From assembly GCF_900176355.1 (NCBI RefSeq), contig NZ_FWXI01000014.1, positions 1 to 64,000 of the forward strand: a stretch of 64,000 nt of DNA. The letters run 5' to 3'. The notes below the pieces were generated by a model. The model saw only the letters and a list, made by a program, of their open reading frames with translations, did not search any database and was not told where the DNA came from. Position 1 is the first letter of the stretch; every line of letters begins with the position of its first letter. The DNA comes from Sporomusa malonica. GTDB taxonomy: Bacteria; Bacillota; Negativicutes; Sporomusales; Sporomusaceae. Positions 33,135-42,251 of this stretch are shown in pieces. The position numbers and the translations under genes were made by a program.

Positions 33135-34106
33135 ATGGATCAAAATTTTAATACAGCACGGACCGACCTGGCCCTGGAAGCCCGCGAAATGCTGACAAAG
33201 CAGGTGCGGGAAGACATTCCGGGTGTGGTGGTTGAGACCAGTGAAGACGACGATGCGATTATTACCCGGGTAAATATTAGTACACCTGAAGCAGAGCGAA
33301 TGATGGGTAAAGCACAGGGACGATATATTACGATTGAAGCGCCAGGGCTGAGATATAAAAATACCCCGTTACAGCAAAAAATAATGAATTTCTTAGCTAC
33401 CGAGCTTGTCGAAATGGTCAACCTGCCGCGTAATGCAACAGTCTTAATTGTTGGACTTGGCAACTGGAATGTAACGCCTGACGCCTTGGGACCGCGAGCA
33501 GCGCACAAAATAGTGGTTACTCGTCACCTTCAGGAGATGCTGTCACCAGAACTGAAAGGCGGAGTCCGTTCGGTGTGTGCGATTGCACCAGGCGTCCTTG
33601 GCATAACGGGTATGGAAACTGCTGAGATTATTCAGGGAATTGTGAGTAATATTAAACCGGATTTAGTGATTGCTATGGACGCCTTAGCCGCAGCTTCAAG
33701 CCATAGGGTAATTACCACAGTTCAACTCGCTAATACTGGTATTCACCCTGGCTCTGGTGTAGGGAATAAACGTTTTGGCCTTACTCAAGCCTCTTTAGGA
33801 GTACCTGTTGTTGCCATCGGGGTACCGACAGTCGTACATGCTTCGACCATTGCTATGGACACTATTAATACCCTACAGGAGCATGCTGCGTTCAGTCGTT
33901 ATTTCAAAAGCATGGCTACCTTGTCTGATCAAGACCGCCAGACTATTGTTCGCCAAGTGTTGCCTGAAATGCTTGGTGACCTTATGGTAACGCCTAAGGA
34001 AGTTGACCGGCTGATTGAAGATATTGCCGCTGTTGTAGCAGGCGGAATTAACCAAGCCATGCATCCAAACATTGACTACGAGAATATTCACCTGTATTTA
34101 CACTAG
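33135..34106 (+). CDS. gpr: Germination protease GPR
   Basis: 323 aa. The N-terminal region carries the R-T-D-L-A-L-E-A-R-E sequence that resembles the cleavage motif of its own substrates. The core has V-G-L-G-N-W-N-V-T-P-D-A-L-G-P and D-A-L-A-A-A-S, including the conserved acidic residues of this aspartic-type protease. GPR is made as a zymogen in the forespore and degrades small acid-soluble spore proteins at germination. ATG at 33135 follows GGAGAG; a TTG just before it is less likely. Direct evidence that the organism forms endospores. Confidence 0.95.
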   Translation: MDQNFNTARTDLALEAREMLTKQVREDIPGVVVETSEDDDAIITRVNISTPEAERMMGKAQGRYITIEAPGLRYKNTPLQQKIMNFLATELVEMVNLPRNATVLIVGLGNWNVTPDALGPRAAHKIVVTRHLQEMLSPELKGGVRSVCAIAPGVLGITGMETAEIIQGIVSNIKPDLVIAMDALAAASSHRVITTVQLANTGIHPGSGVGNKRFGLTQASLGVPVVAIGVPTVVHASTIAMDTINTLQEHAAFSRYFKSMATLSDQDRQTIVRQVLPEMLGDLMVTPKEVDRLIEDIAAVVAGGINQAMHPNIDYENIHLYLH

Positions 34107-34143
34107 TACGAGGAAGTACTCGGAAAGCTAGTCCGATATAACT

Positions 34144-34175
34144 GTAATATCGCTTTGCCGCCAGGCATATACATT
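34144..34175 (+). promoter_or_regulatory. Candidate sigma-E promoter of spoIIP
   Basis: TATACATT (34168-34175) differs from the sigma-E -10 consensus CATACANT at one fixed base. An AT-rich GTAATAT lies 17 bp upstream as a poor -35. Supported mainly by spoIIP being a sigma-E gene in Bacillus. Confidence 0.35.
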
Positions 34176-34231
34176 GTATGTAAACAAAATTAGCAAGAGA
34201 CAACCCAGTCGGGGGTCTGGCGGAGGCGGCA

Positions 34232-35335
34232 ATGGTAACAAGAAAAGAACGAAAACAAAGCACCCAAAGTAGGTTTTTGAATAATTTCTTGCGAGTCTAC
34301 AGCACCTCTAAGATTTTTAACATAGCGTTAATCGGGTTCATATTTTTAATGGCAAGCGGTTTATCCATAGGCACGTATCTCAGTTTGACAACCAATGCAA
34401 TTCCTGTAAACGGATCGGTCTACTCCGGTCAATACCTGCCTTCTCTGTGGCCCAGAGGGAAGGACGTGCTTTTTTTAGGTATTCCTGGTTTGTCGCGTGC
34501 AGCCCAGCCGCAGAGTGCAATAAAAATAACGCCGGAACTCAATGCCGGAAACCTTGTTCATAAATTAGTGCTACTTTTTAGCGGCATTGATTTTAGAGAC
34601 TTGCGTTCATTACTTTCTCAGGAAATTCCCTTTATGATGGCTTTTAAATCCCCTGGAACTCCACTAGTAAGTGCTGCAACATTGCCGAACTTCCCCAAAT
34701 TTGATACTAGTAGTACTGCAAGCAATGACAAGCCATTGGTCGCAATATATCATACACATACCGCTGAAGCCTTTATCCCCAACTCAGGGGTGGCGCATAG
34801 GCCGGGCGGACAGCGTGGCGATATTGTGGACGTAGGTGCGGCGTTGGCTAAGCAGTTAGAGAAAGATGGGGTAAAAGCCATCCATAACGCTACTATTCAT
34901 GATTATCCAAGTTTTATGAAAGCGTACGGACCTTCGGAAACTACAGCGAAAAAGCTGCTTGCCGATAATCCGTCTATCCAAATGATTTTTGATATTCACA
35001 GGGATGCTGATAAACGCGAAAATGTAACTGCAATGGCTACTGGTATGTCAGTGGCTAAGATTACAATTGTTGTAGCCACCGGGCAGCAAGACCTGCCTCA
35101 ACCGCATTGGCAGCAAAACCATGCTTTCGCCAAATTGATTGATGCTAAACTAAATGCTAAATACCCTGGATTATGTAAAGGTATTCAACTGGTAGAATGG
35201 CGGTATAATCAACATCTTCATCCACGGGCGCTCTTAATTGAGGTAGGTTCCCAGGAAAGCAGTAAGGAGGAGGCTGTGCGTAGTATTGAGATGCTTGGGG
35301 ATGTATTAGCAGAAATACTTGCAGAAAGCCGGTAA
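34232..35335 (+). CDS. spoIIP: Stage II sporulation protein P (SpoIIP)
   Basis: 367 aa. One N-terminal membrane helix (about 28-48), a linker, then the SpoIIP catalytic domain with Y-H-T-H-T-A-E-[AS]-F, G-x-x-G-D-I-V-D-V-G, and I-F-D-I-H-R-D-A. The His and Glu residues match the zinc-dependent amidase/endopeptidase site. SpoIIP thins septal peptidoglycan for engulfment together with SpoIID and SpoIIM, which are not in the window. ATG at 34232 follows GGAGG. Confidence 0.94.
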   Translation: MVTRKERKQSTQSRFLNNFLRVYSTSKIFNIALIGFIFLMASGLSIGTYLSLTTNAIPVNGSVYSGQYLPSLWPRGKDVLFLGIPGLSRAAQPQSAIKITPELNAGNLVHKLVLLFSGIDFRDLRSLLSQEIPFMMAFKSPGTPLVSAATLPNFPKFDTSSTASNDKPLVAIYHTHTAEAFIPNSGVAHRPGGQRGDIVDVGAALAKQLEKDGVKAIHNATIHDYPSFMKAYGPSETTAKKLLADNPSIQMIFDIHRDADKRENVTAMATGMSVAKITIVVATGQQDLPQPHWQQNHAFAKLIDAKLNAKYPGLCKGIQLVEWRYNQHLHPRALLIEVGSQESSKEEAVRSIEMLGDVLAEILAESR

Positions 35336-35354
35336 CTGTGATAGGAGGGATGCC

Positions 35355-35855
35355 GTGTTCGAACGGGTGGCAACAGGCGATGCTGGGATAATTGCTCGCG
35401 GACTGCTGATATTACTAACAATTATTGTAATTGGTGTGGGGGTAGCTGAGCATCAGTTGGCTGCACTTACCCAGCGTCCAGAGCAAGAACGTTTCTTTTA
35501 TATTGGACGTAATCAAGAGCATGTGTATTCGGCTTATGCTTTTGGTTATGGTTTTACTTTAGGGAGTGTATATTCGTTAGGTAATATTTCACTAACTGAG
35601 CGCAGTATTGTTCTGAAGTTCTCTCATCACACAGTTATTATTCCTACCAAGGTAGAAATTGACGGCTCGCGTTTATGGTATTGGTTTTCTGTCTGGCACA
35701 GGCAATTCGTTGAAGAAGCGTTCGCTACTAAAAAGAAAGCCATCGAATATTGGAATCAAGCCAAGCCTTATATTGAGACTGCTTCGCAATATATAAGAGC
35801 CAGGACTCAATATGCCATACAGCAATTGAGTGAATATATCCGCGAATATAGGTAG
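35355..35855 (+). CDS. Conserved-looking hypothetical membrane protein between spoIIP and lepA
   Basis: 166 aa; family not recognised. GTG at 35355 with TAGGAGGG upstream is chosen over the longer open frame from 35319, which overlaps spoIIP. One membrane helix (about residues 14-32), then a soluble region with aromatic-rich stretches (YAFGYGFTLGSVYSLG) and a C-terminal amphipathic helix of about 50 residues rich in Tyr, Gln, Arg and Ala. It sits 19 bp after spoIIP, so it is probably in the same mother-cell transcript and may have a sporulation role. That is inference from position only. Confidence 0.7.
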   Translation: MFERVATGDAGIIARGLLILLTIIVIGVGVAEHQLAALTQRPEQERFFYIGRNQEHVYSAYAFGYGFTLGSVYSLGNISLTERSIVLKFSHHTVIIPTKVEIDGSRLWYWFSVWHRQFVEEAFATKKKAIEYWNQAKPYIETASQYIRARTQYAIQQLSEYIREYR

Positions 35856-35940
35856 AGCTTGCAGTTAGCGGGCGGCTGATGGTATAATTTATAGAAATGC
35901 GTAAAAAAGCTTTATTATACCAGGGAGGAGCCCCAGTTTG

Positions 35941-37737
35941 ATGGATACAGGACATATTCGTAATTTTTCAATCATTGCCCACATCGACCATGGCAAGTCG
36001 ACGCTTGCAGACCGGTTGTTGGAGTACACAGGAGCTCTCTCTGCCCGCGAGATGGAAAACCAGGTGTTAGACCAGATGGAGCTTGAGCGCGAGCGTGGCA
36101 TTACAATTAAAGCTCAGGCTGTCCGGTTATCTTATACAGCAAAAAACGGCGAAACGTATATGCTTAATCTGATTGACACTCCAGGACACGTTGACTTTAC
36201 GTATGAGGTTTCCCGCAGTCTGGCTGCTTGCGAAGGAGCGCTTTTGGTGGTTGATGCCGCTCAGGGAATCGAAGCCCAGACTCTGGCTAATGTATACCTG
36301 GCACTCGAACATAACCTTGAGATTATTCCAGTAATTAATAAGATTGACCTGCCAAGTGCAGAGCCGGAACGGGTTAAAACCGAAATTGAAGACGTAATTG
36401 GCTTAGATACCACTGATGCCGTATTGGCTAGTGCCAAGAGCGGGATTGGTATTGAAGACATTCTTGAAGCAATTGTTAGGAAAGTTCCCCCGCCGACAGG
36501 CAAAGTAGACGACCCCTTAAGTGCCCTTATTTTTGATTCTCATTTTGATTCATATAAAGGCGTAATTGTTTATGTCCGAGTTATGAATGGCCTGATCAAA
36601 CCTGGCATGAAGATTAAAATGATGGCAACCAATAAAGTCTTTGAGGTTACTGAGGTTGGAGTTTTCCGGCCGTATTTGGCTAATGTAAATGAATTAGGGC
36701 CAGGTCAGGTCGGCTTTGTTGCCGCAAGTATTAAAAACGTAAAAGATACCAGAGTAGGCGACACAGTTACCAGCGCAGAACGACCGGTAGCCGAGCAGTT
36801 GCCAGGCTATCGAAAAATTACTCCGATGGTATATTGCGGTCTTTATCCGGTCGATAGCTCTGACTATGAGAACTTGCGTGACGCATTGGAGAAACTTCAG
36901 TTAAATGATGCCTCGCTGGTTTTTGAACCTGAGACTTCTATTGCACTTGGTTTTGGTTTTCGCTGTGGGTTCTTAGGACTACTTCATATGGACGTTGTCC
37001 AAGAACGTCTCGAACGTGAGTACAATCTTACTCTTATCACAACGGCGCCAAGTGTTATTTATCGTGTGTTTAAAACTGATAGTGAAGTTATTGAAATTGA
37101 AAACCCATCCAAACTACCTACAGCGCAAGAGATTGACCATGTTGAAGAACCTTATGTAAAAGCTACAATTATGGTTCCTAATGACTATGTAGGCGCGGTT
37201 ATGGAATTGTCTCAGGAAAAGCGCGGCGAGTTTAAAGATATGAAATATCTTGATGCTAACCGAGTTATGCTGACATACCATTTGCCGCTCAGTGAGATCA
37301 TTTTTGATTACTTTGATAAGTTGAAATCATCAACACGTGGCTATGCTTCTCTTGATTACGAGCTTCTGGGCTACCAGACTTCAGCGCTCGTTAAACTTGA
37401 TATCCTGCTTAATGGCGAGCCTGTAGATGCTCTTAGTGTAATCGTCCACCGAGATCGGGCAACACATCGCGGCAGGCAGCTCGCGGAGAAGTTAAAAGAG
37501 ATTATTCCCCGGCAAATGTTCGAAATTCCTATTCAGGCTGCTATCGGCAGCAAAGTTATCGCGCGGGAGACTGTGCGGGCCATGCGCAAGGATGTGCTTG
37601 CTAAATGCTATGGCGGCGATATTACCCGTAAGCGGAAGCTGCTTGAAAAGCAAAAAGAGGGCAAGAAACGGATGAAACAAGTTGGCAGCGTGGAAGTTCC
37701 GCAGGAAGCATTTATGGCTATTTTAAAAATGGATTAA
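35941..37737 (+). CDS. lepA: Elongation factor 4 (LepA)
   Basis: 598 aa translational GTPase. G1 A-H-I-D-H-G-K-S-T, switch R-G-I-T-I-K, G3 D-T-P-G-H-V-D-F, G4 N-K-I-D, then EF-G-like domains and the LepA-specific C terminus ([22 protein letters not shown]). It acts on the ribosome during initiation or stalled translocation. A TTG immediately before the ATG is an alternative start; both fit the GGGAGGAG site. First gene of lepA-hemW-hrcA, a standard Firmicutes order. Confidence 0.96.
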   Translation: MDTGHIRNFSIIAHIDHGKSTLADRLLEYTGALSAREMENQVLDQMELERERGITIKAQAVRLSYTAKNGETYMLNLIDTPGHVDFTYEVSRSLAACEGALLVVDAAQGIEAQTLANVYLALEHNLEIIPVINKIDLPSAEPERVKTEIEDVIGLDTTDAVLASAKSGIGIEDILEAIVRKVPPPTGKVDDPLSALIFDSHFDSYKGVIVYVRVMNGLIKPGMKIKMMATNKVFEVTEVGVFRPYLANVNELGPGQVGFVAASIKNVKDTRVGDTVTSAERPVAEQLPGYRKITPMVYCGLYPVDSSDYENLRDALEKLQLNDASLVFEPETSIALGFGFRCGFLGLLHMDVVQERLEREYNLTLITTAPSVIYRVFKTDSEVIEIENPSKLPTAQEIDHVEEPYVKATIMVPNDYVGAVMELSQEKRGEFKDMKYLDANRVMLTYHLPLSEIIFDYFDKLKSSTRGYASLDYELLGYQTSALVKLDILLNGEPVDALSVIVHRDRATHRGRQLAEKLKEIIPRQMFEIPIQAAIGSKVIARETVRAMRKDVLAKCYGGDITRKRKLLEKQKEGKKRMKQVGSVEVPQEAFMAILKMD

Positions 37738-37749
37738 AGGTTGAACGCG

Positions 37750-38889
37750 ATGAGTAAGCTTGGCCTATATGTTCATATCCCATTTTGCCGGCAAAAATGC
37801 TTGTATTGTGACTTTTCTTCCTATCAGGGAGTAGAGCATCTATTTGCAGCTTATACCGCCGCCTTGTGTCAGCAGATTGCTGAGCAGGGCGGTGTGTTAT
37901 GTAAGTCGGTTGTTGACACAATCTATATTGGCGGTGGCACACCCAGCTTGTTGCCTGTTCAGCTTTTAGAGCAAATAATGTCCAGTCTTTATGCTAATTT
38001 TCATGTCAGCAATGAGGCTGAAATTAGTATGGAGGCCAACCCGGGAACGGTAACACGAGCGCAGTTGAGTGCACTGAAAGCTGCAGGGATAAATAGACTC
38101 AGTTTTGGCGTACAGTCCTTCAACAATGAATTACTTGCAGGATTGGGGAGGATTCATCAGGCCACTGATAGTCTAACTGCAATTGAATACGCATATGCCG
38201 CTGGGTTTAATAATATTAGTATTGATTTGATGTACGGTCTGCCGGGACAAACATTCGAAGGGTTTGCCTGGGAGCTTGAGCAGGCAGTTGCGGTTAATAC
38301 CAGCCACATTTCGGTATATGGCCTTAAACTGGAAGAAGGCACTCCATTAGCAGCAGCCTATGATCGAGGGTTGCTTAAATTACCAGACGAAGCAACCGAG
38401 GAAGCAATGTATGATCACATGGTTGACTTTTTGCCTGGCCGGGGTTTGCTGCGTTACGAGATTTCAAACTTTGCTCGACCAGGTTTGGAGTGCCGCCATA
38501 ACTTGAAATATTGGCAGTATCAACCCTATTTAGGTATTGGCGCCGCAGCACATTCCTTCTTAAATGGTGAGCGGCTAAGTAATGTAACGGGAATTCCGGA
38601 ATACATCAGTGCCATATTTGAGGGATGTTCCCCGGTTGTAATGAGAGAAACACTAACTAACGACCAGTCGATGGCCGAGTATATATTTTTAGCATTACGC
38701 ACTTCTCAAGGGCTGACCGTAGCTAATTTTTCTCAACTTTTTTGCGTTGATTTTTTCAGACATTTCGGCAATATTTTTGAAAAGCTCCAGCGGCAAGACT
38801 TGGTGGAAACAGATAGCAGGCGAATATGGCTGACTGACAGAGGCATGAAATTTGGTAATATTGTATTTAGTAGTTTTTTGCCTGATTAG
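37750..38889 (+). CDS. hemW: Radical SAM heme chaperone HemW
   Basis: 379 aa. Radical SAM motif C-x3-C-x2-C as F-C-R-Q-K-C-L-Y-C-D near residue 13-20, G-G-G-T-P-S, and E-A-N-P-G-T. The extra Cys of true coproporphyrinogen dehydrogenase HemN after the cluster motif is absent (the motif reads YCDFSS), which points to HemW, a heme-binding chaperone, rather than HemN. ATG at 37750 has AAAGG 9 nt upstream. Lies between lepA and hrcA as in many Firmicutes. Confidence 0.9.
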   Translation: MSKLGLYVHIPFCRQKCLYCDFSSYQGVEHLFAAYTAALCQQIAEQGGVLCKSVVDTIYIGGGTPSLLPVQLLEQIMSSLYANFHVSNEAEISMEANPGTVTRAQLSALKAAGINRLSFGVQSFNNELLAGLGRIHQATDSLTAIEYAYAAGFNNISIDLMYGLPGQTFEGFAWELEQAVAVNTSHISVYGLKLEEGTPLAAAYDRGLLKLPDEATEEAMYDHMVDFLPGRGLLRYEISNFARPGLECRHNLKYWQYQPYLGIGAAAHSFLNGERLSNVTGIPEYISAIFEGCSPVVMRETLTNDQSMAEYIFLALRTSQGLTVANFSQLFCVDFFRHFGNIFEKLQRQDLVETDSRRIWLTDRGMKFGNIVFSSFLPD

Positions 38890-38904
38890 ATAAGCAGTAC
38901 TATC

Positions 38905-38933
38905 TTGACATTAAACCCAAGGAGTGGTATTTT
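38905..38933 (+). promoter_or_regulatory. Sigma-A promoter of the hrcA operon
   Basis: TTGACA (38905-38910), 17 bp, TATTTT (38928-38933). Start predicted near 38940, just before the CIRCE operator. Confidence 0.7.
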
Positions 38934-38944
38934 TTTAGTAGGTG

Positions 38945-38971
38945 TTAGCACTCGATTGACATGAGTGCTAA
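38945..38971 (+). promoter_or_regulatory. CIRCE operator (HrcA binding site)
   Basis: Perfect TTAGCACTC-N9-GAGTGCTAA inverted repeat, the canonical CIRCE element, lying at about +5 to +31 of the transcript. HrcA bound here represses the whole chaperone operon and is released on heat shock when its folding by a chaperonin fails. Confidence 0.97.
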
Positions 38972-38990
38972 CAACAGGGAGGTGTTGTCG

Positions 38991-40022
38991 ATGTTAGACG
39001 AAAGAAAGCGCCAAATACTGCAGGCCATTATTGATGATTACATATCTACCGCAGAACCGATCGGCTCACGGACGATTGCACGAAAATACAATTTAGGGGT
39101 CAGTCCTGCAACTATTCGTAATGAAATGGCAGATTTGGAGCTTTTAGGCTATCTTGAACAACCGCATACTTCCGCTGGCAGAATACCGTCAGTCAAAGGC
39201 TACCGTTTTTATGTTGACTGTTTATTGGCACCACCCCAGATCTCCGACCAAGATATTGCCATTATTGATAATTGGTACCATACTAAGGCCGGACGGATTG
39301 AAGAAGTATTCCAAGAGACAGCTAAGATATTGTCTCGCATGACTCGGAATGTTTCCATGGTACTAGCGCCACAGGTGTCACAGTGTACTTTTAAATATCT
39401 TCAGTTTTTACCACTGGATGAGCGTCGATCAATCGTTGTCATAGTTACAGATACCGGGCTGCTGGAAAATAAAATAATAGAAATACCTGAAGGGCTCTGT
39501 CATGAAGACTTGAGCCGGGTGGCAACAGCAATAAATTCCCGGCTTGGAGGCTTAGCTGTTGACCGGATTACGACGCCGGTTCTAAAAGATATTCAAAACG
39601 ACATTTTGCCTGACCCTCAAGTATTTGAACGGGCTATTACACTTTTAAAGCATGTTCTTACAGTTGAGAAAAATGAGAAGATTTATCTTGGCGGTACGAA
39701 TCAGATGTTAAATCAGCCTGAATTCAGGGATGTCGATAAAGTTAAAGACTTATTAACCATGTTTGAGGAAGACCGATTGCTCTGCGATATTCTTCATATG
39801 GCCGATAGCGATGGAGTTGTTGTTACTATTGGGCAGGAGAATAAATATATAGGCATTCACGACTGCAGCGTTGTTCAAGCCACTTACCGCATTGATGGTC
39901 AGGTGGTAGGAACTGTAGCCGTGTTGGGCCCCACCAGAATGGAGTATGGAAAAACTATGTCTGTGTTAAAGTTTATGCAGCGCCATTTAGGTGATATTCT
40001 GAAAAAGTATAAGGTGTTATAG
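38991..40022 (+). CDS. hrcA: Heat-inducible transcription repressor HrcA
   Basis: 343 aa. N-terminal winged helix with R-K-R-Q-I-L-Q-A-I-I-D-D-Y-I-S-T-A-E-P-I-G-S and S-P-A-T-I-R-N-E-M-A-D-L-E, then H-T-S-A-G-R-I-P-S and the GAF-like and dimerisation domains, ending G-P-T-R-M-E-Y. It binds the CIRCE site directly upstream. In Bacillus, HrcA activity needs GroEL; here the only chaperonin in the operon is of the thermosome type, so that may be its partner. ATG at 38991 follows GGGAGG. Confidence 0.95.
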   Translation: MLDERKRQILQAIIDDYISTAEPIGSRTIARKYNLGVSPATIRNEMADLELLGYLEQPHTSAGRIPSVKGYRFYVDCLLAPPQISDQDIAIIDNWYHTKAGRIEEVFQETAKILSRMTRNVSMVLAPQVSQCTFKYLQFLPLDERRSIVVIVTDTGLLENKIIEIPEGLCHEDLSRVATAINSRLGGLAVDRITTPVLKDIQNDILPDPQVFERAITLLKHVLTVEKNEKIYLGGTNQMLNQPEFRDVDKVKDLLTMFEEDRLLCDILHMADSDGVVVTIGQENKYIGIHDCSVVQATYRIDGQVVGTVAVLGPTRMEYGKTMSVLKFMQRHLGDILKKYKVL

Positions 40023-40036
40023 ATGGGGGGAACTAC

Positions 40037-41620
40037 ATGAATTTAAAGCAAGCTGGCAGTGGCGCTGATGTGGATGAGCGTTTGGCCGCCCTATTAACTA
40101 ACGCGAATGCTGTGCGGGCAATTACCGCTGCCGTTGAAGGAACTATCGGCCCGAAAGGGCTTGATACTATGCTGGTTGACCGCTTTGGCGAAGTCATCAT
40201 TACCAATGATGGTGTTACCATTCTAGATAAGATGGACGTCAATCACCCTGCAGCCAAAATGCTGATTAATACTGCCAAGGCGCAGCAAGCAGAAGTAGGA
40301 GATGGTACAACTACTACCACAATTATGGCCGGCAGCCTGGTATCAGAAGGCGTAAGTCAGGTCATGCGCGGTGTACCTGTTGCCAGGGTAATTGAAGGAG
40401 TAAAATATGGCATAGCTAAGGTCTTAGACGGCGTTAAGGAACGCGCTCGTACTATTACCGAGGTGAATGACCCTATCCTCCGGAGTATTGCCATGATTGC
40501 CGGGCGGGAACATGATGATATTGCCGACTTGGTCGTGGAAGCAGCCAAGCTGATTGGTGTAGAAAAGCTCAACGAATATAACTTTAAGCTATCCGAAATC
40601 ATAACCGCTGAAGCCGGTGCCAATAACGAGGTATTCATGGGCGTTATTGTTGATCAGGAGCGCATGACTCAAGAAATGCCTGAGGAAATAGTAGGCGCAA
40701 AATTACTACTGATTGATGATGCCCTTGAGCCGGAAGAGATTGAAGATGAGGCGTTAAGTACCGAGGCTGGTTTTAAACGCTACATTGATCTTCAGGACGA
40801 GTTTAAGAAAAATGTTCAAAAAATTGTTAGCCTTGGTGTGAACGTTGTTATGGTTGACCGTGGTGTACATAGTGCTGCCGAAGAAATTCTTACAGATGCC
40901 AACATCATGGTGATTGAACGCGTATCGTCAAAAGACTTGCGCCGAGTGGCCGATCATACCGGTGCGAGGATGATCAAACGCACTGGTCTCAAAAAGGAAC
41001 CTGCTGATATTGAAAAATATCTGGGGGCTGCTGAAAAGGTCTACCAAGATGAAAAACTCGAACAGGTACGTGTTATCGGCGGTAGCGGCAAACCTATGGC
41101 CACAATATTAGTAGGGGCAGCGACTGAAGAGGTAGTTGGAGAGCGCGAGCGTATTGCAAAAGATGCTGCTTCAAGCGTACAGGCTGCTGTGAAAGGCGGC
41201 TATATACCAGGTGGTGGCTCGATAGAGGTTACCATGGCCAGGGAGGTCGGTAAGTACCGCGATAACCTCAAGGGAATGGCTGCCTATGGCCTTGACTGCG
41301 TAACAAACGCTCTTAAACAGCCTTTGTCGCAAATCGTAGAAAACGCCGGTTTTAATCCGCTTGAAAAGGTAGAAGAAGTTGTTACTACCCAAGCAACGCA
41401 AAACTGCGATTCGCTTGGTATAGATTGTGATACTGGCGAAGTAGTCGATATGCTTGAACGGGGCGTCGTTGATCCTGTCCCCGTAAAACTTCACGCCATA
41501 AAGGCTGCAGGTGAAGTGGCTGTAGCCATTTTGCGTATTGATACTATTATTAAGAAAAAAGAAGAAGGGGCTAATGCCCAGAAGGCAGGCGCTGCAGATA
41601 GCGGTATGCCGGATTTTTAA
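40037..41620 (+). CDS. Thermosome-like group III chaperonin
   Basis: 527 aa. It resembles archaeal/eukaryotic chaperonins, not GroEL: G-P-K-G-L-D-T-M-L-V-D (39-49), T-N-D-G-V-T-I-L-D-K-M-D-V-x-H-P-A-A-K-M (56-75), ATP loop G-D-G-T-T-T-T-T (88-95), and G-G-G-S-I-E-V (392-398). The lid-type helical protrusion region is kept, and no groES is near, so it should close without a cochaperonin. Such group III chaperonins are known from some Firmicutes, for example Carboxydothermus, in the dnaK operon. Located 14 bp after hrcA and ahead of grpE. The C terminus ends G-M-P-D-F. Confidence 0.93.
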   Translation: MNLKQAGSGADVDERLAALLTNANAVRAITAAVEGTIGPKGLDTMLVDRFGEVIITNDGVTILDKMDVNHPAAKMLINTAKAQQAEVGDGTTTTTIMAGSLVSEGVSQVMRGVPVARVIEGVKYGIAKVLDGVKERARTITEVNDPILRSIAMIAGREHDDIADLVVEAAKLIGVEKLNEYNFKLSEIITAEAGANNEVFMGVIVDQERMTQEMPEEIVGAKLLLIDDALEPEEIEDEALSTEAGFKRYIDLQDEFKKNVQKIVSLGVNVVMVDRGVHSAAEEILTDANIMVIERVSSKDLRRVADHTGARMIKRTGLKKEPADIEKYLGAAEKVYQDEKLEQVRVIGGSGKPMATILVGAATEEVVGERERIAKDAASSVQAAVKGGYIPGGGSIEVTMAREVGKYRDNLKGMAAYGLDCVTNALKQPLSQIVENAGFNPLEKVEEVVTTQATQNCDSLGIDCDTGEVVDMLERGVVDPVPVKLHAIKAAGEVAVAILRIDTIIKKKEEGANAQKAGAADSGMPDF

Positions 41621-41638
41621 CTAGCGGAGGTGGAATTT

Positions 41639-42220
41639 ATGGCAAAAAAAGAGCAAGAGGAAAAGCAAGAGCAAGTGGAGGCCAATACAGGCCAGGAAAA
41701 TGAATACGCTGATACGGCAACTAGTGATAATCCAGAAATTTGCTTTTCGCCCCAGGATGTAAATCAATTTTTGACTGCGCTAAATGAGAAAAGTCGCTTG
41801 CTTGATGAAATGACTGACAGATATAAGCGGCTGCAGGCCGATTTTGATAATTTCCGGCGGCGTACCAGGCAGGAAAAAGAAGAATTATCGATAGTAGTAG
41901 CTGAACGTATTATCTGCGAGCTATTGCCTGTAGTCGATAACTTTGAACGGGCAACTGCCAGTTCTACAACTGATCTCAATACATTGACAACAGGTGTCCA
42001 AATGATTTTCCGGCAATTGAATAATTCTCTTTGCCAGTTAGGTGTAGAGCCTGTCAATGCTGTGGGCAATATGTTTAACCCTGCCGAGCATGAAGCAGTT
42101 ATGCGGGTTGAAGCAGACGACCAGCCTGATGGCATGGTCATCGAAGAGTTGCAAAAAGGCTATAAAGTCAACGGACGGGTAATTCGCCCTAGCATGGTAA
42201 AAGTAGCAGGAAACAGTTAA
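41639..42220 (+). CDS. grpE: Nucleotide exchange factor GrpE
   Basis: 193 aa. Acidic/Gln-rich N terminus, a long coiled-coil helix, then the GrpE head: R-L-Q-A-D-F-D-N-F-R-R-R-T, L-P-V-V-D-N-F-E-R-A, and F-N-P-x-x-H-E-A-V-M, ending V-I-R-P-S-M-V-K-V-A. It releases ADP from DnaK. ATG at 41639 has GGAGG 9 nt upstream. 18 bp after the chaperonin gene. Confidence 0.95.
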   Translation: MAKKEQEEKQEQVEANTGQENEYADTATSDNPEICFSPQDVNQFLTALNEKSRLLDEMTDRYKRLQADFDNFRRRTRQEKEELSIVVAERIICELLPVVDNFERATASSTTDLNTLTTGVQMIFRQLNNSLCQLGVEPVNAVGNMFNPAEHEAVMRVEADDQPDGMVIEELQKGYKVNGRVIRPSMVKVAGNS

Positions 42221-42251
42221 TTAAGCATTTTACTTAAGGAGGAAATTAACA

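Noticed and set aside
37750..38889. Annotation as coproporphyrinogen dehydrogenase HemN
   Set aside because: The extra Cys after the radical SAM motif is missing and the lepA-hrcA context is that of hemW.
40037..41620. Annotation of the chaperonin as GroEL
   Set aside because: GroEL signatures (for example the GGM tail and AAVEEG motif) are absent and thermosome-type motifs are present throughout.
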